Assembly (NCBI RefSeq): GCF_031846415.1
Contig: NZ_JAVRHT010000001.1
Span: forward strand, 186,001-250,000
Source: Rubrivirga litoralis
GTDB taxonomy: Bacteria; Bacteroidota; Rhodothermia; Rhodothermales; Rubricoccaceae
Direction: 5' to 3'
DNA length: 64,000 nt
Each line of letters begins with the position of its first letter. Positions within the stretch are counted from its first letter, which is position 1. The position numbers and the translations under genes are program-made. A model generated the notes under the pieces. That model searched no databases, had not been told where the DNA came from, and worked only from the letters and a program-made list of their open reading frames with translations. Of this stretch, positions 22,310-30,901 are shown piece by piece.

Positions 22310-24073
22310 ATGCGCCGCCCCGCCCTCGCCGCCGCGCTCATCGTCCTCGGTCTGGCGGGGTGCGGCTCGTTCCGCCCCGCCCTGCCCGTCGCCCAGGTCA
22401 TCGACGGGCAGGCGAGCGCCGAGGCCGACGCCTACCTCGACCGGCTCGTGACGGCGGGGCCGGGCGCCAAGCCCGACGTCCGGCGGCTCGTCGCGCAGGC
22501 GTGGCCGGTCCTGCCCGACTCGCTCCGGGACAGCCTCGGCGGGGCGCCCGGCTCGCTCCGTCCCGGCGCCGGCGTCGCCCTCGTGGCGTGGTGGAACGGG
22601 CAGGACCCGCTGCCGGTGACGGAGGCCAACGAGCGGCTCGTCGAGCACCTCCGCCGCGTGGCCGAGGCCGAGGCTCGGTTTCCTACGCCGCCCGAGAGCA
22701 CCGCGGGCGGGGCGGGGTACGACGACCGCGGCGCCGTCTACGTCCGATTCGGGGAGCCGGATCAGACCCGGTGGCTCCGGTCCAACACGCTCGACGCATC
22801 GATCTCGGAGTTGACCGCGTTCGTTCCCACCAACGCGCTGTGGACCTACGCGAGCGGTGCGACCTTCCTGTTCGTCGAAGACGGGGGAGGGTGGCGGGAG
22901 GCGTTCCCGCTCGACCTCCTCCCCCCCGGCCTGTACTACCCCAAGGTCGGCTCGGGGAGCGCGGAGTGGTCCGCGCTCGCAGCCCTCGCCCTCGACGACT
23001 TCGTCAGGACGCTCGTGCTCTACGACCCGGCCTACAGTCGGGTCCAGAACGAGCTCCACGACGCGCTCCTCGAGTACACCAACGGAGCGCTCGCGGCGGG
23101 GTCTAGAGCCGCTCGCTTCGCGAGCGGCTTCGGGGTTGGGGAGCGGTTCATCGGCGGGAGGACGGGCGGCGTCATAGGCCCCGGGTTCTTCGACTTCGTC
23201 CGGTCTGAGCACCGCCGGGCCGTCGCCGCCCGCGACCTCGTGCCCTCGGCCGGGCCGCCGCTCCCGCTCCCTGGTGCGTTCCCGCTCGCTGTCCGGTCCG
23301 CCCGGTTCCGGGGCGCCGACGGCAGTCTCCGGGTTGAGCTCGCGTGGGCGCCTGAGCCCGGCGCCTTCGACGGCTTGGGAGACGTAGCCCGGGTGGTCCG
23401 CTCGACGGCCCGGCTCCGCGTGGTCGGGGGCCGCCCCGCCCCGCCCGCCGACCGCGTGGCGGCGGTTCCGCCGAAGGCGGTGGGGGCGGGGCGGACGACG
23501 CCGGTCGCCACGGCGACGCTCGCGTCCGCCGGCGCCCGCCCCGATGTCGCCGTCCAGGCCGATGTCCTCGACCGCGACGGGGCCATGCTCCGCCACGCCG
23601 TCTGGCACGCCGGCCCGCTCGCGCCGCTGGCCGCCGGGCCGGGCGGGCTCGTCGTGAGCGACCCGCTCCCGCACCTCGTCCCCTCCGGCGCGGCGCGTGC
23701 GCTCGGAGCGGGCGGGGCGGCCCGCGAGGCGTGGCGGTACCCGTACGCCGCCCTCGTGGCCGGCGCTACGGTCGGCGTCGCCGTCGAGGCGTACGACCTG
23801 GGCACGGAGGGCGGCCGGTCGCGGTACGAGGTCGAGCGGTCGGTCTGGGCCGTCCGCGACGGGCGCCGCGAGCTCGTCAGCCTGAGCGCGACGGTCTCGG
23901 GCACGTCGTCGTCGACGGGCCGCGAGTTCATCGTGCTCCCAACGCCGGGCGACGTTCGCCCCGGCGACGTGGTCGAGCTGTCCGGCGTGCTCCGCGACCT
24001 CGTCACGGGCCGCTCCGGCGAGTGGTCGCTCTCGTTCCAGGTCGCCCGCCCCTACGCCAGCACCGGGGGGTGA
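22310..24073 (+). CDS. GWxTD-domain lipoprotein (587 aa)
   Basis: Lipoprotein signal MRRPALAAALIVLGLAGC with Cys18. A helical N-terminal part (LVEHLRRVAEAEARFPTP) leads into the GWxTD-type core GAGYDDRGAVYVRFGEPDQT, here with GY where GW..TD is usual. A second half looks like beta-sandwich with C-terminal GDVVELSGVLRDL. GWxTD proteins occur in Bacteroidota, Rhodothermota and Acidobacteria; function unknown. Stand-alone plus-strand gene convergent with the next one. Contains a notable GAR/ARFASGFG duplication-like stretch at 23104-23137 (AGAGCCGCTCGC/GCGAGCGGCT palindrome). Confidence 0.82.
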   Translation: MRRPALAAALIVLGLAGCGSFRPALPVAQVIDGQASAEADAYLDRLVTAGPGAKPDVRRLVAQAWPVLPDSLRDSLGGAPGSLRPGAGVALVAWWNGQDPLPVTEANERLVEHLRRVAEAEARFPTPPESTAGGAGYDDRGAVYVRFGEPDQTRWLRSNTLDASISELTAFVPTNALWTYASGATFLFVEDGGGWREAFPLDLLPPGLYYPKVGSGSAEWSALAALALDDFVRTLVLYDPAYSRVQNELHDALLEYTNGALAAGSRAARFASGFGVGERFIGGRTGGVIGPGFFDFVRSEHRRAVAARDLVPSAGPPLPLPGAFPLAVRSARFRGADGSLRVELAWAPEPGAFDGLGDVARVVRSTARLRVVGGRPAPPADRVAAVPPKAVGAGRTTPVATATLASAGARPDVAVQADVLDRDGAMLRHAVWHAGPLAPLAAGPGGLVVSDPLPHLVPSGAARALGAGGAAREAWRYPYAALVAGATVGVAVEAYDLGTEGGRSRYEVERSVWAVRDGRRELVSLSATVSGTSSSTGREFIVLPTPGDVRPGDVVELSGVLRDLVTGRSGEWSLSFQVARPYASTGG

Positions 24074-24158
24074 CGCGTCGCCCAGACTGCCCCGCTCCCC
24101 AGAGGAGGCGGTCTCGCAGCGGCGCTGGGGGCGGGGCGGCGACGCACCCCGCCCGGAC

Positions 24159-24563
24159 CTACTTGCAGCCGAACGAGCCGCTGGCCGGCGGCGCGAGGCG
24201 GAGCCGGTACGTCGTCCGCCCCGCCCGGCAGACGCCGGCGAGCGCGCCCGTCTCGGTGTCCTGCTCCAGGCTGCACGCGAGCGCCCGGGGGAGCAGCAGG
24301 CCCGGCCACCGCGCGCGCGACGTCTCGAACCGGAGCCGGCCGCCCTCCCACGTCGCCGCGCCGTCCTCGGTGACGTCGGCCCGCCGCCCCGCCACGTCGA
24401 GGGCGACCGTGAAGCCGCCCGTGCACCGCTCGATCTCGGCCTGGGCGGGGTGGGCGTCGCCGCCGTGCTCCAGCGTGCCCGTCCACGTCCCCGACGGGAG
24501 CATCTGCGCCGAGGCGGGGCCGGCGAGGAGCGCGAGCGCGAGCAGGGGGAGGCGGAGCGTCAT
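24159..24563 (-). CDS. secreted hypothetical protein (134 aa)
   Basis: Signal peptide MTLRLPLLALALLAGPASAQ, then a compact predicted beta-rich domain (GTWTGTLEHGG, FTVALDVAGR, YRLRLAPP) with four cysteines outside the signal (CTGG, ACSLEQ, VCRAG, final GCK), probably two disulfides. No family recognised. It is directly downstream of the gluQ-type gene on the same strand (12 bp), so probably cotranscribed with it. Confidence 0.7.
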   Translation of the reverse strand: MTLRLPLLALALLAGPASAQMLPSGTWTGTLEHGGDAHPAQAEIERCTGGFTVALDVAGRRADVTEDGAATWEGGRLRFETSRARWPGLLLPRALACSLEQDTETGALAGVCRAGRTTYRLRLAPPASGSFGCK

Positions 24564-24575
24564 CGGGCGGGGCGG

Positions 24576-25592
24576 CTAGCGCGCGCGGAGGTGCGCGGCG
24601 AGACGGGCAGGGACGGTGACCGGCTCGGGCCGCACGCGGGACAGGTCGAACGAGGCCGCGACGTCGGCCGCCGCGCGCCGCCCCGCCCCCGGCTGCCCGA
24701 GCGCCTCGGCCAGCCAGCCGACGAGCGCCTCGGGCGCCACGCCGGCTTCGCGGAGAGCACGGACCGTGAGGCCCTCGTCCCGCTTCGAGAGCTTCTCGCC
24801 GTCCGCCCCGACGGCGAGGGGAACGTGAGCGTAGACGGGCTCCGCCCCGCCCAGCGCCCGCGCGAGCAGGATCTGACGGGCCGTCGAGTCCAGGAGGTCG
24901 CGGCCGCGGACGACCTCGGTCACTCCCATCGCCAGGTCGTCCACGACGACGGCGAGTTGGTAGGCCGTTACGCCGTCGCGGCGCTGGAGCACGAAGTCGC
25001 CCGTCGTCTGCCGCACGTCCTCCTCGACGAAGCCCACGACGCGGTCGTCGAACGAGACCGGCCCGCCGTCGACTCGGAACCGGAGGGCGCGGTCGGCGCG
25101 GGCCTCGGGGTCCTCGAACCAGCCGTCCGCGGGCGGGGCGGGGCGGAGGGCCGGCGGGAACGGCGGCAGGCCCGGCCCGCCGTGCGGGGCGCTCGCGAGG
25201 TCGCGGAGATCGCTCCGCGAGACGGCGCACGGGAACAGCCGCCCCGCCCGTGCGAGCCGCGCGAGCGCCGACTCGTAGAGCCCGCCCCGCTCGGACTGCC
25301 AGTACGGCGCGTGCGGGCCGCCCACGCCCGGCCCCTCGTCCCAGTCCAGCCCCAGCCACCGCGCGTCCTCCGTCTGGCGCTCGGCGGCGCCGGCCACGGC
25401 GCGCGGCCCGTCCAGGTCCTCGACGCGCCAGACGAACCGGCCGCCCCGCCCGCGCACGCTCGCCCACGCCGCGAGCGCCGCGAGCGCGCTGCCGACGTGG
25501 AGGTCGCCCGTCGGGCTCGGTGCGAAGCGCCCGACGGGCGGGGCGGCGTCGGCCGAGCGTGGGTCGGAGGGCGGGGCGGGGCGGTCTGGCAT
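24576..25592 (-). CDS. gluQ: glutamyl-Q tRNA(Asp) synthetase (338 aa)
   Basis: Truncated GluRS-like enzyme that attaches Glu to queuosine of tRNA(Asp). It has the catalytic domain only: GRFAPSPTGDLHVGSALAAL (HIGH as HVGS), RVEDLDGPR, YQLAVVVDD, EVVRGRDLLDST and KLSKR (KMSKS), with no anticodon-binding domain, as expected for GluQRS. Oddity: the zinc site of the family (two Cys in CxC plus a downstream Cys) is reduced to a single Cys in FPCAVSRSDL. Starts on the base after the stop of the hydrolase gene (TAG ATG), so translationally linked. Confidence 0.88.
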   Translation of the reverse strand: MPDRPAPPSDPRSADAAPPVGRFAPSPTGDLHVGSALAALAAWASVRGRGGRFVWRVEDLDGPRAVAGAAERQTEDARWLGLDWDEGPGVGGPHAPYWQSERGGLYESALARLARAGRLFPCAVSRSDLRDLASAPHGGPGLPPFPPALRPAPPADGWFEDPEARADRALRFRVDGGPVSFDDRVVGFVEEDVRQTTGDFVLQRRDGVTAYQLAVVVDDLAMGVTEVVRGRDLLDSTARQILLARALGGAEPVYAHVPLAVGADGEKLSKRDEGLTVRALREAGVAPEALVGWLAEALGQPGAGRRAAADVAASFDLSRVRPEPVTVPARLAAHLRAR

Positions 25593-26282
25593 CTACTCGA
25601 TCGGCTGCATAACGTCGGCCAGCAGGCGGTCGTGGAGCCGGTGGCCGCCGGAGAACGACGTGGACTCGTAGGCGACGCCGGCGTCGGTGAGGCGCCGCTC
25701 CTCCTTCAAAATGCGGCCGGGTGTGGCGAACGAGTCGCGGTCGCCGGCCACGAGCCGGAGGTCGGCCGCGTTGAGCCACGGCGCGTGCTCGCCCAGGTCG
25801 AGGTCGTGCGGGAGCGCCCCGCCCCACAGCACGAGCCGCCCCGCCCGCCGCTCGCGGCTCTGAATGAGCGGGCTGTAGGCCAGCCACCGGACGACCGTCG
25901 AGGTCCCCTGGCTAAAGCCCATGCCGCCCAGGCGGACCGCCCGCGGGTCGGCGTCGGCGCGGGCGCAGGCGGCCACGAACACGTCGTCGAGGTAGCGGAC
26001 GGTGTCGGCGATCTCGGCCTCGCGGTCCTCGCGCGTCATCCAGCTCGCCCCGACGCGCTCGCCCACGCGCCGGCCGCCTTCGGTCACGTAGAACCGGCTG
26101 AGCGCCTCGGGCACGACGACGAGCCGGCCGGGCCGGAGCGCGCCCTCGAAGTGGCGGGCGAAGTACGTCGCGAGCTGGCCGTAGCCGTGGCACGCCATCC
26201 ACACCTCGTCCACCGGCCCGTCCTCCGGCCCCAGCACGGCGTACCGGGCGGTCTTCACGGCGGCGATCTGGCGGACGGTCAT
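25593..26282 (-). CDS. alpha/beta-hydrolase, phospholipase/carboxylesterase type (229 aa)
   Basis: Serine hydrolase with oxyanion-region MACHGYGQLA, nucleophile Ser124 in GMGFSQGTS, likely acid Asp181 or Asp183 in VAGDRDSF and catalytic His214 in FSGGHRLHD. Length and motif spacing match the predicted-esterase (YpfH-like) group. No signal peptide, so cytoplasmic. Substrate unknown. First gene of a minus-strand run with the gluQ-type gene and the small secreted protein. Confidence 0.85.
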   Translation of the reverse strand: MTVRQIAAVKTARYAVLGPEDGPVDEVWMACHGYGQLATYFARHFEGALRPGRLVVVPEALSRFYVTEGGRRVGERVGASWMTREDREAEIADTVRYLDDVFVAACARADADPRAVRLGGMGFSQGTSTVVRWLAYSPLIQSRERRAGRLVLWGGALPHDLDLGEHAPWLNAADLRLVAGDRDSFATPGRILKEERRLTDAGVAYESTSFSGGHRLHDRLLADVMQPIE

Positions 26283-26423
26283 GGGCGGGGCGGGGGAGCA
26301 GGTCGCGAAAGGTTACGCTCCGCCCGCCGCCACCGGCCGGCCGCCCCGCCCGGTGGGCACGGAGCCACCCCGCCCGTTGTACCACCCCGCCCTCGCGCGT
26401 TGCGGGCGGGGTGGCGCATCTTT

Positions 26424-26457
26424 CCGCCCTCCGCCCTCCGCCCTCCGCCCTCCGCCG
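26424..26457. repeat. CCGCCCT tandem heptamer, about 4.9 copies
   Basis: Runs without interruption into the ATG at 26458, like the CAGTCCC array before 16032. It leaves no room for a Shine-Dalgarno sequence. Confidence 0.85.
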
Positions 26458-26655
26458 ATGGCCCACCACAAGCCCACGCTCCCCACCAAGACCTGCGCCG
26501 TGTGCGGGCGCCCGTTCGCGTGGCGCCGGAAGTGGGCGCGCGACTGGGAGTCCGTCCGCTACTGCTCCGAGCGGTGCCGGCGGGCCAAGGGATCGGCGGG
26601 GCGGCGCGGCGACGGGCGGGGCGGGGCGGCCCAGCCTGGGCCACCGGGCGCCTAG
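26458..26655 (+). CDS. DUF2256 domain protein (65 aa)
   Basis: Very small zinc-ribbon-like protein: LPTKTCAVCGRPFAWRRKWARDW then VRYCSERCRRAKG, giving the CxxC...CxxxC pattern typical of DUF2256. Function unknown; genes of this family are often near photolyase or cryptochrome genes, but none is seen here. Its TAG stop overlaps the stop of the convergent LexA-like gene within a shared CTAG. Confidence 0.88.
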   Translation: MAHHKPTLPTKTCAVCGRPFAWRRKWARDWESVRYCSERCRRAKGSAGRRGDGRGGAAQPGPPGA

Positions 26656-27212
26656 GCCGGCACGTGGCGCACGAGCCCGTACGGCCCCGCGTGGCCGACG
26701 TAGCTCCCGAGCACCTCGCGGACCTCGGCGTCGTCGCACGCCACGTCGCCGCCAGCGCCCACGCGGCCGACGGACAGGCGGCTCCCGTCGGTGACGACGA
26801 CCGCCCCGCCCTCCGCCGCCTCCTCCTCGCTGACGAACACGTAGTGCGCCTCGCCCAGCTCGGCCGTCCGGGCGGCCTCGCCGTCGAGCCGGATCGCGTG
26901 GAGACCCGAGAGGTCGCCGAGGAGCGCGCCGAGCGAGAGCCGCCCGGCGGCCGGCTCGACGCGGCCGCCCAGGAACGTCCCCCGCACGTGGACGCCGTCG
27001 CCGGGCTCGGCGAGCGCGTACCCGTCCCGGCCGCGGTGGAGGTAGCCCTTGCGCGCGAGCGCCCGGAGGTTCTGCGTCACCGAGTTCGGCGAGCGGTACC
27101 CGAAGTGGTCGACGATCTCGCGGTACGTCGGCCACACCTCGCGCGTCTCGACGTGGTCGCGGAGGTAGGCGAGGAACGCGTGCTGCTTGTGGGTCAGTTG
27201 GCGACGGCTCAT
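26652..27212 (-). CDS. LexA-like winged-helix protein lacking the Ser-Lys dyad (186 aa)
   Basis: Residues 1-66 are a LexA-type winged helix (LTHKQHAFLAYLRDH, WPTYREIVDHFGYRSPNSVT, ALARKGYL). The C-terminal half follows the LexA layout: a cleavage-site-like AAG at 88-90 within VEPAAGRLS, then a beta-rich domain. Where LexA has GDSM with the nucleophilic Ser this protein has LDGEAAR, and the catalytic Lys region reads SRLSVGRV. It therefore probably cannot self-cleave, and may act as a constitutive or ligand-responsive repressor. The ATG at 27212 is the one matching LexA N-termini; an in-frame ATG at 27272 would add 20 residues. Confidence 0.8.
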   Translation of the reverse strand: MSRRQLTHKQHAFLAYLRDHVETREVWPTYREIVDHFGYRSPNSVTQNLRALARKGYLHRGRDGYALAEPGDGVHVRGTFLGGRVEPAAGRLSLGALLGDLSGLHAIRLDGEAARTAELGEAHYVFVSEEEAAEGGAVVVTDGSRLSVGRVGAGGDVACDDAEVREVLGSYVGHAGPYGLVRHVPA

Positions 27213-27301
27213 GCAAGGCACCTGCGTGCTGGACGCCTCGAAGGTAGGGCGCGCGGCGTTCCCCTTCATCACGAAACCCCTCTGCGGCGGAAACCGCCAC
27301 G

Positions 27302-27332
27302 AAAAAAGGGCGGCCCCGTGCGGAGCCGCCCC
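27302..27332 (-). terminator. intrinsic terminator after the YceI gene
   Basis: On the minus strand GGGCGGC and GCCGCCC pair around a GC-rich loop and are followed by six T (complement of AAAAAA at 27302-27307), 43 nt after the YceI stop. Classical hairpin plus U tract. Confidence 0.8.
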
Positions 27333-27375
27333 ACGAGGCGCGTGGAGCGGGGCGGCCCGCTCCGCCGTCCAGCCG

Positions 27376-28047
27376 TCAGCTCGCGAGCTCCGGCCCGTCG
27401 GCGACCGCGTCGCCCGTGGCCACGTTGAGCTCGAGCCGGACCTGGTCGTTGATGAGGTCGTCCTGCATCCCCGGGTACGTGATGCCCCACTTGGTCCGGT
27501 CGATGAGGAACGACGCCTCGACGGTCGCGCCGTCGTCCGTGCGCTCGATGACGGCGGGGAACGAGATCTGGTTGGTCTGGTCGCGCATCGTGAGCTGCCC
27601 CGTCACCACGTGCGTCGCGGCCTCGGGCAGGAGCGAGTCGGCCGCCGTGACCGGGCGGATCGAGGACGACTGGAACTGGGCCACGGGGTACGTCTCGACC
27701 TCGAAAAAGTCGGCGCTCGACAGGTGCTCCGTGAGCCGGTCGTCGTCGCTGTAGACCGTCGTCATGTCGATCTCGATGTCGGCGCCCGTCACCTGGCCGT
27801 CGTCGACGTAGACGTCGCCCGTGACGGTGCGGAAGCCGCCGAGGTGGTTGCCGGTGAGCTTGGCCCCGGTCCACTGGACCGTGCTGTCGGTGGCCGAGAT
27901 GGGGAGGGCGGACCCGGTAAAGGTGATCGGGCCGGTGGTCGCGGTCTCGACCGCCGTCGTCTCGGCGACGGGCGCGTCGCCCACGTCGCCGCAGCCGGCG
28001 AGGACGAGACCGGCCGCGGCCAGGGGGATCAGGAAGGAGCGCGTCAT
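27376..28047 (-). CDS. YceI-family lipoprotein (223 aa)
   Basis: Signal MTRSFLIPLAAAGLVLAGC with the lipidated Cys19. The YceI lipocalin-like core follows: DSTVQWTGAKLTGNHLGGF, VYVDDGQVTGADIEIDM, YPVAQFQSSS, HVVTGQLTMRD and TKWGITYPG. YceI domains bind polyprenoid-type lipids in the periplasm; here the domain is tethered to a membrane by the lipid anchor. The ATG at 28047 is chosen over one at 28077, which would place a proline-rich stretch before the signal. Confidence 0.9.
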   Translation of the reverse strand: MTRSFLIPLAAAGLVLAGCGDVGDAPVAETTAVETATTGPITFTGSALPISATDSTVQWTGAKLTGNHLGGFRTVTGDVYVDDGQVTGADIEIDMTTVYSDDDRLTEHLSSADFFEVETYPVAQFQSSSIRPVTAADSLLPEAATHVVTGQLTMRDQTNQISFPAVIERTDDGATVEASFLIDRTKWGITYPGMQDDLINDQVRLELNVATGDAVADGPELAS

Positions 28048-28104
28048 GGTCGGGCGGGGTGGTCGTCGTTGCAACAAGAGTTAGAGCGGAGAACCCCACC
28101 CCCG

Positions 28105-28935
28105 TCATCCGGTTCCGCCCCGCCCCGCCGCCCCGCCCGATGAGTCCGCCCCGCCGCGGGCGGCCGCGAGCGCGGCGTCGATCTGGTCGCTCACCTGGCG
28201 GACCCGCTCGGGGTACGTGGCCTCGGTGTGCGTGCGGAGGTAGGCGTCGGCGAGCGACTCGACCTCGCGCCGCGTGGGCTCGTCGAGCCGCATGCGGCCG
28301 GCCGTCGGGAGGTCGGTCCGCGCGAACACGGCGAACGCGCGGAGGGCGGGGCGGCTGGCGCGGACGCCTGACGACGCCCGCCCGCGCTCGGCGGCATCGG
28401 CGCCGGCGGCCAGGACGGTCCCGCTCTGGAGCAGGAGGCGCCCGCCGTCGTCGCCCAGCGCCAGCACGTCCTCGCGCTGGACGTCGGGCGAGAACCCGAG
28501 GAGGGCGGCCAGCCGGAGCTGGAACCATGGGAGCGCATTCGCCGGCCGGTCGTCCGACTCGTCTATAAAGTCGAGCGTCTGCGTGACCAGGTTGACGGCG
28601 AGCGGGTGGGCCTCGCCCTCGCCGAGCAGCGCGCGCGCGATCTCGACCACGCGGAGCCCCAGCGTGACCCGGTCGAGGTCGGTCCCAAGTCGGCGCCACC
28701 GAACAATGGGCGCGGCCTCCTTCAGCGTCTGGAGACCCCGCTGCGGCCGGTAGTAGTAGACGGCCTGGACGTACGACATGGGCTGGAGCGCCGACCCGAA
28801 CTGGCTCGTCGGCCGCCGCGCCCCGCGCGCGATGACGCCGATGACGCCGTGCTGGCGCGTGAGGAGCCGGACGATCCGGCTCGTCTCGCCGTAGTCGAAG
28901 GCGTGGAGGACGACGGCGTCGGTGCGGACGATCAT
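28105..28935 (-). CDS. recO: DNA repair protein RecO (276 aa)
   Basis: RecF-pathway mediator that helps load RecA on gapped DNA. N-terminal OB-fold with MIVRTDAVVLHAFDYGETSR, VRLLTRQHGVIGVIARGARR and YRPQRGLQTLKEA, then the helical C-terminal domain (ARALLGEGEAHPLAVNLV). Full length with an Ala/Gly-rich end. The zinc-finger cysteines present in some RecO proteins are absent. Starts at the ATG at 28935, divergent from the HhH gene. Confidence 0.9.
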   Translation of the reverse strand: MIVRTDAVVLHAFDYGETSRIVRLLTRQHGVIGVIARGARRPTSQFGSALQPMSYVQAVYYYRPQRGLQTLKEAAPIVRWRRLGTDLDRVTLGLRVVEIARALLGEGEAHPLAVNLVTQTLDFIDESDDRPANALPWFQLRLAALLGFSPDVQREDVLALGDDGGRLLLQSGTVLAAGADAAERGRASSGVRASRPALRAFAVFARTDLPTAGRMRLDEPTRREVESLADAYLRTHTEATYPERVRQVSDQIDAALAAARGGADSSGGAAGRGGTG

Positions 28936-29067
28936 GGGCGGGGTACGCCCGCCCCGCCCCGCTTGTGCCCCGCCCCGCCCGCTCACGGATTGCTGAGGAG
29001 CGCGGGCGGGGCGGGGTTACGTCGCCGGCCGGCGCGCGTCTAGCGGAGCCCACCCGCCGCCCCGCCC

Positions 29068-29598
29068 GTGCGCTGGCTCTACCGTCTCCAGACTCGCGTC
29101 GGCCTCACCGGCCCCGAGGCGACCGCCGCCCTCGTCCTGCTCGGCGCCCTCGCCGCCGGGCTCGTCGCCGGGCGCCTCCGGTCAGCGTCCGAGCCCGTTC
29201 CGGCCGATCTCTACGCGGCGGCCGACGCCGCCTTTGCCGCCGCGGACGGCGGGCGGGGTGGGGCCGCCCCGCCCGCACAGACGGGGGCCGCTCCGCCCGC
29301 CGAGACCGCCCCGGCCAACTCGCTCGCCGACGCGCCCGCGGCCCAGGTCGCCGCCGCCGAGGTGGCCGCCGCCGCCGCCCCACGCCGGGCGTCGAAGCCG
29401 CCGCCCGCGCCGACGAACCTCAACACGGCCTCGGCCGCCGACCTCCAGCGGCTGCCCGGGATCGGCCCGGCGCTGGCGGGGCGGATCGTCGCCTACCGCG
29501 AGACGAACGGGCCGTTTCGGAGCCCGGACCAGATCGTCGAGGTCAAGGGCATCGGGGACAAGACGTTCGAGAAGCTGGCGCCCTGGCTCCACCTGTAG
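29068..29598 (+). CDS. ComEA-like helix-hairpin-helix protein (176 aa)
   Basis: GTG start; N-terminal membrane anchor (ATAALVLLGALAAGLVAG, ~18-35), an Ala/Pro-rich linker (~50-112) and a C-terminal double HhH domain: NLNTASAADLQRLPGIGPAL, AGRIVAYRETNGPFRS, VKGIGDKTFEKLAPWL. This is the ComEA architecture, a DNA-binding protein used in natural transformation. No other competence genes are nearby, so the role is inferred only from architecture. Confidence 0.85.
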   Translation: MRWLYRLQTRVGLTGPEATAALVLLGALAAGLVAGRLRSASEPVPADLYAAADAAFAAADGGRGGAAPPAQTGAAPPAETAPANSLADAPAAQVAAAEVAAAAAPRRASKPPPAPTNLNTASAADLQRLPGIGPALAGRIVAYRETNGPFRSPDQIVEVKGIGDKTFEKLAPWLHL

Positions 29599-29663
29599 CG
29601 GGCGGACTGTAGCGCGCGGGCGGGGCGGCGCCTCCTGGAACGACCGCGGACTGCCGGCCTCGC

Positions 29664-29691
29664 GCACCACGCAACACCGGACACGCAACAC
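29664..29691. repeat. short heptamer array GCAACAC type
   Basis: Units GCACCAC, GCAACAC, CGGACAC, GCAACAC in 7-nt phase, in the spacer between two convergent genes. Confidence 0.6.
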
Positions 29692-29708
29692 CCGCGGGCG
29701 GGGCGGCG

Positions 29709-30389
29709 CTACCGCATCGAGCCGTAGGCGCGCATGACGGACCCGTTGTGGATCGTCCCGGCCGTCCCGCACAGCGTCACGCACAGGCCGGCCACCTCGG
29801 CCACGTCGACCCCGCGGGCGTCCTCGGGCTCGTCGCCGAACAGGATGAGCGACGGGGCCACGGCCGTCGCCGTGATCTCGGCGTCGCGGTGCTCGGCGGC
29901 GACGGACTCGACCAGGCGGAGCACGCCGGCCTTCGACGCCGAGTAGGCCGCCTGCTCCGGCGCGCCCCGGTCCACGCCCTGCCCCGACGCCACGCCGACG
30001 AGGTGGCCCGGCACGCCGGCCGCCGCCATCCGCCGGACGGCCTCGCGGAACACGATGAACACGCTCGTGAGGTTCACGTCGAGGACCGCCCGCCACTCGG
30101 CCAGCGTCGTCTCGGCGAACGGCCGCCCGTCCCACATCCCGACCGTGTGGACGACGGCGTCCGGCGTGCCCATCCGCTCGGCGACGGTGCCGAACGCCTC
30201 GGCCACCGAGTGCTCGTCGGTCACGTCGGCCTTGAGGACGAGGGCGCCGGCCGCCCCGCTCGGGTCCTGGTCGAGCGAGGCCACGCGCGCGCCGGCGTCC
30301 TCGAGTTGGTCGACGACGACGCGGCCGAGGCGGCCGGCGGCGCCGGTAACGACGACGACGCGGTCGGTGAGGTCGGGGGCAACGGGCAT
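29709..30389 (-). CDS. short-chain dehydrogenase/reductase (226 aa)
   Basis: Rossmann SDR: cofactor loop VVVTGAAGRLG near the N-terminus, acidic SLDQDPS suggesting NAD preference, ADVTDE, the active-site region VGVASGQG, and YSASKAG with catalytic Tyr and Lys. The usual NNAG motif is replaced by HTVGMWDG. Substrate unknown. It is 11 bp downstream of the small lipoprotein gene at 30401 on the same strand. Confidence 0.85.
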   Translation of the reverse strand: MPVAPDLTDRVVVVTGAAGRLGRVVVDQLEDAGARVASLDQDPSGAAGALVLKADVTDEHSVAEAFGTVAERMGTPDAVVHTVGMWDGRPFAETTLAEWRAVLDVNLTSVFIVFREAVRRMAAAGVPGHLVGVASGQGVDRGAPEQAAYSASKAGVLRLVESVAAEHRDAEITATAVAPSLILFGDEPEDARGVDVAEVAGLCVTLCGTAGTIHNGSVMRAYGSMR

Positions 30390-30400
30390 AACGTGGGGGT

Positions 30401-30901
30401 CTACTCGGACGACGTGTGGTCGTGGACGACGCGCCAGCCGTCGGGCGTCTGGGCGAGGACGAGCGTGAACAGGCCGCCCGGCCCCGCGCCCGGGGCGTCG
30501 CCCGCGCGCTGGAGGCGCCAGCGGCCCCACGCGAGCGCGCGGTCGGCGGCGAGGGCGTGGACGGTCAGGTCCGAGAACACGAGCTGGCCCATGGCCTCGG
30601 CGTCGGGGTAGCCGCGCTGGTACCCGGCGAGCGCCTCGTCCCAGCCGCGGCGGACCGCCCCGCCCGAGAGGAACGTGAGCGTGTCGGTCTGGGCGTAGCC
30701 CTCCATGAAGCCGCGCACCGAGCCCTGGTTCCACGCCTCGACCTGGGCCGCGAGCGCCGCGCGGACGCCGGCGCCCACCGCCGCCGTGTCGGCCGCCGCG
30801 GGCGGGGCGGTCACAGCGGGCGGGGTGGCCGCCCCGCCCAGGCCGCCGCAGCCGGTCGCGCCGAGCGCGGCGCAGAGGAGGGCGAGTCGGAACCGGGACA
30901 T
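30401..30901 (-). CDS. NTF2/SnoaL-like (DUF4440-type) lipoprotein (166 aa)
   Basis: Lipoprotein signal MSRFRLALLCAALGATGC (Cys18), a short Ala/Pro linker, then a cone-fold domain: ALAAQVEAWNQGSVRGFMEGY, TLTFLSGG, YQRGYPDAEAMGQLVFSDL and a C-terminal GLFTLVLAQTPDGWRVVHDH. Pattern matches DUF4440/SnoaL-like proteins; ligand unknown. First gene of a pair with the SDR. The ATG at 30901 is used because the signal peptide starts there. Confidence 0.82.
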   Translation of the reverse strand: MSRFRLALLCAALGATGCGGLGGAATPPAVTAPPAAADTAAVGAGVRAALAAQVEAWNQGSVRGFMEGYAQTDTLTFLSGGAVRRGWDEALAGYQRGYPDAEAMGQLVFSDLTVHALAADRALAWGRWRLQRAGDAPGAGPGGLFTLVLAQTPDGWRVVHDHTSSE

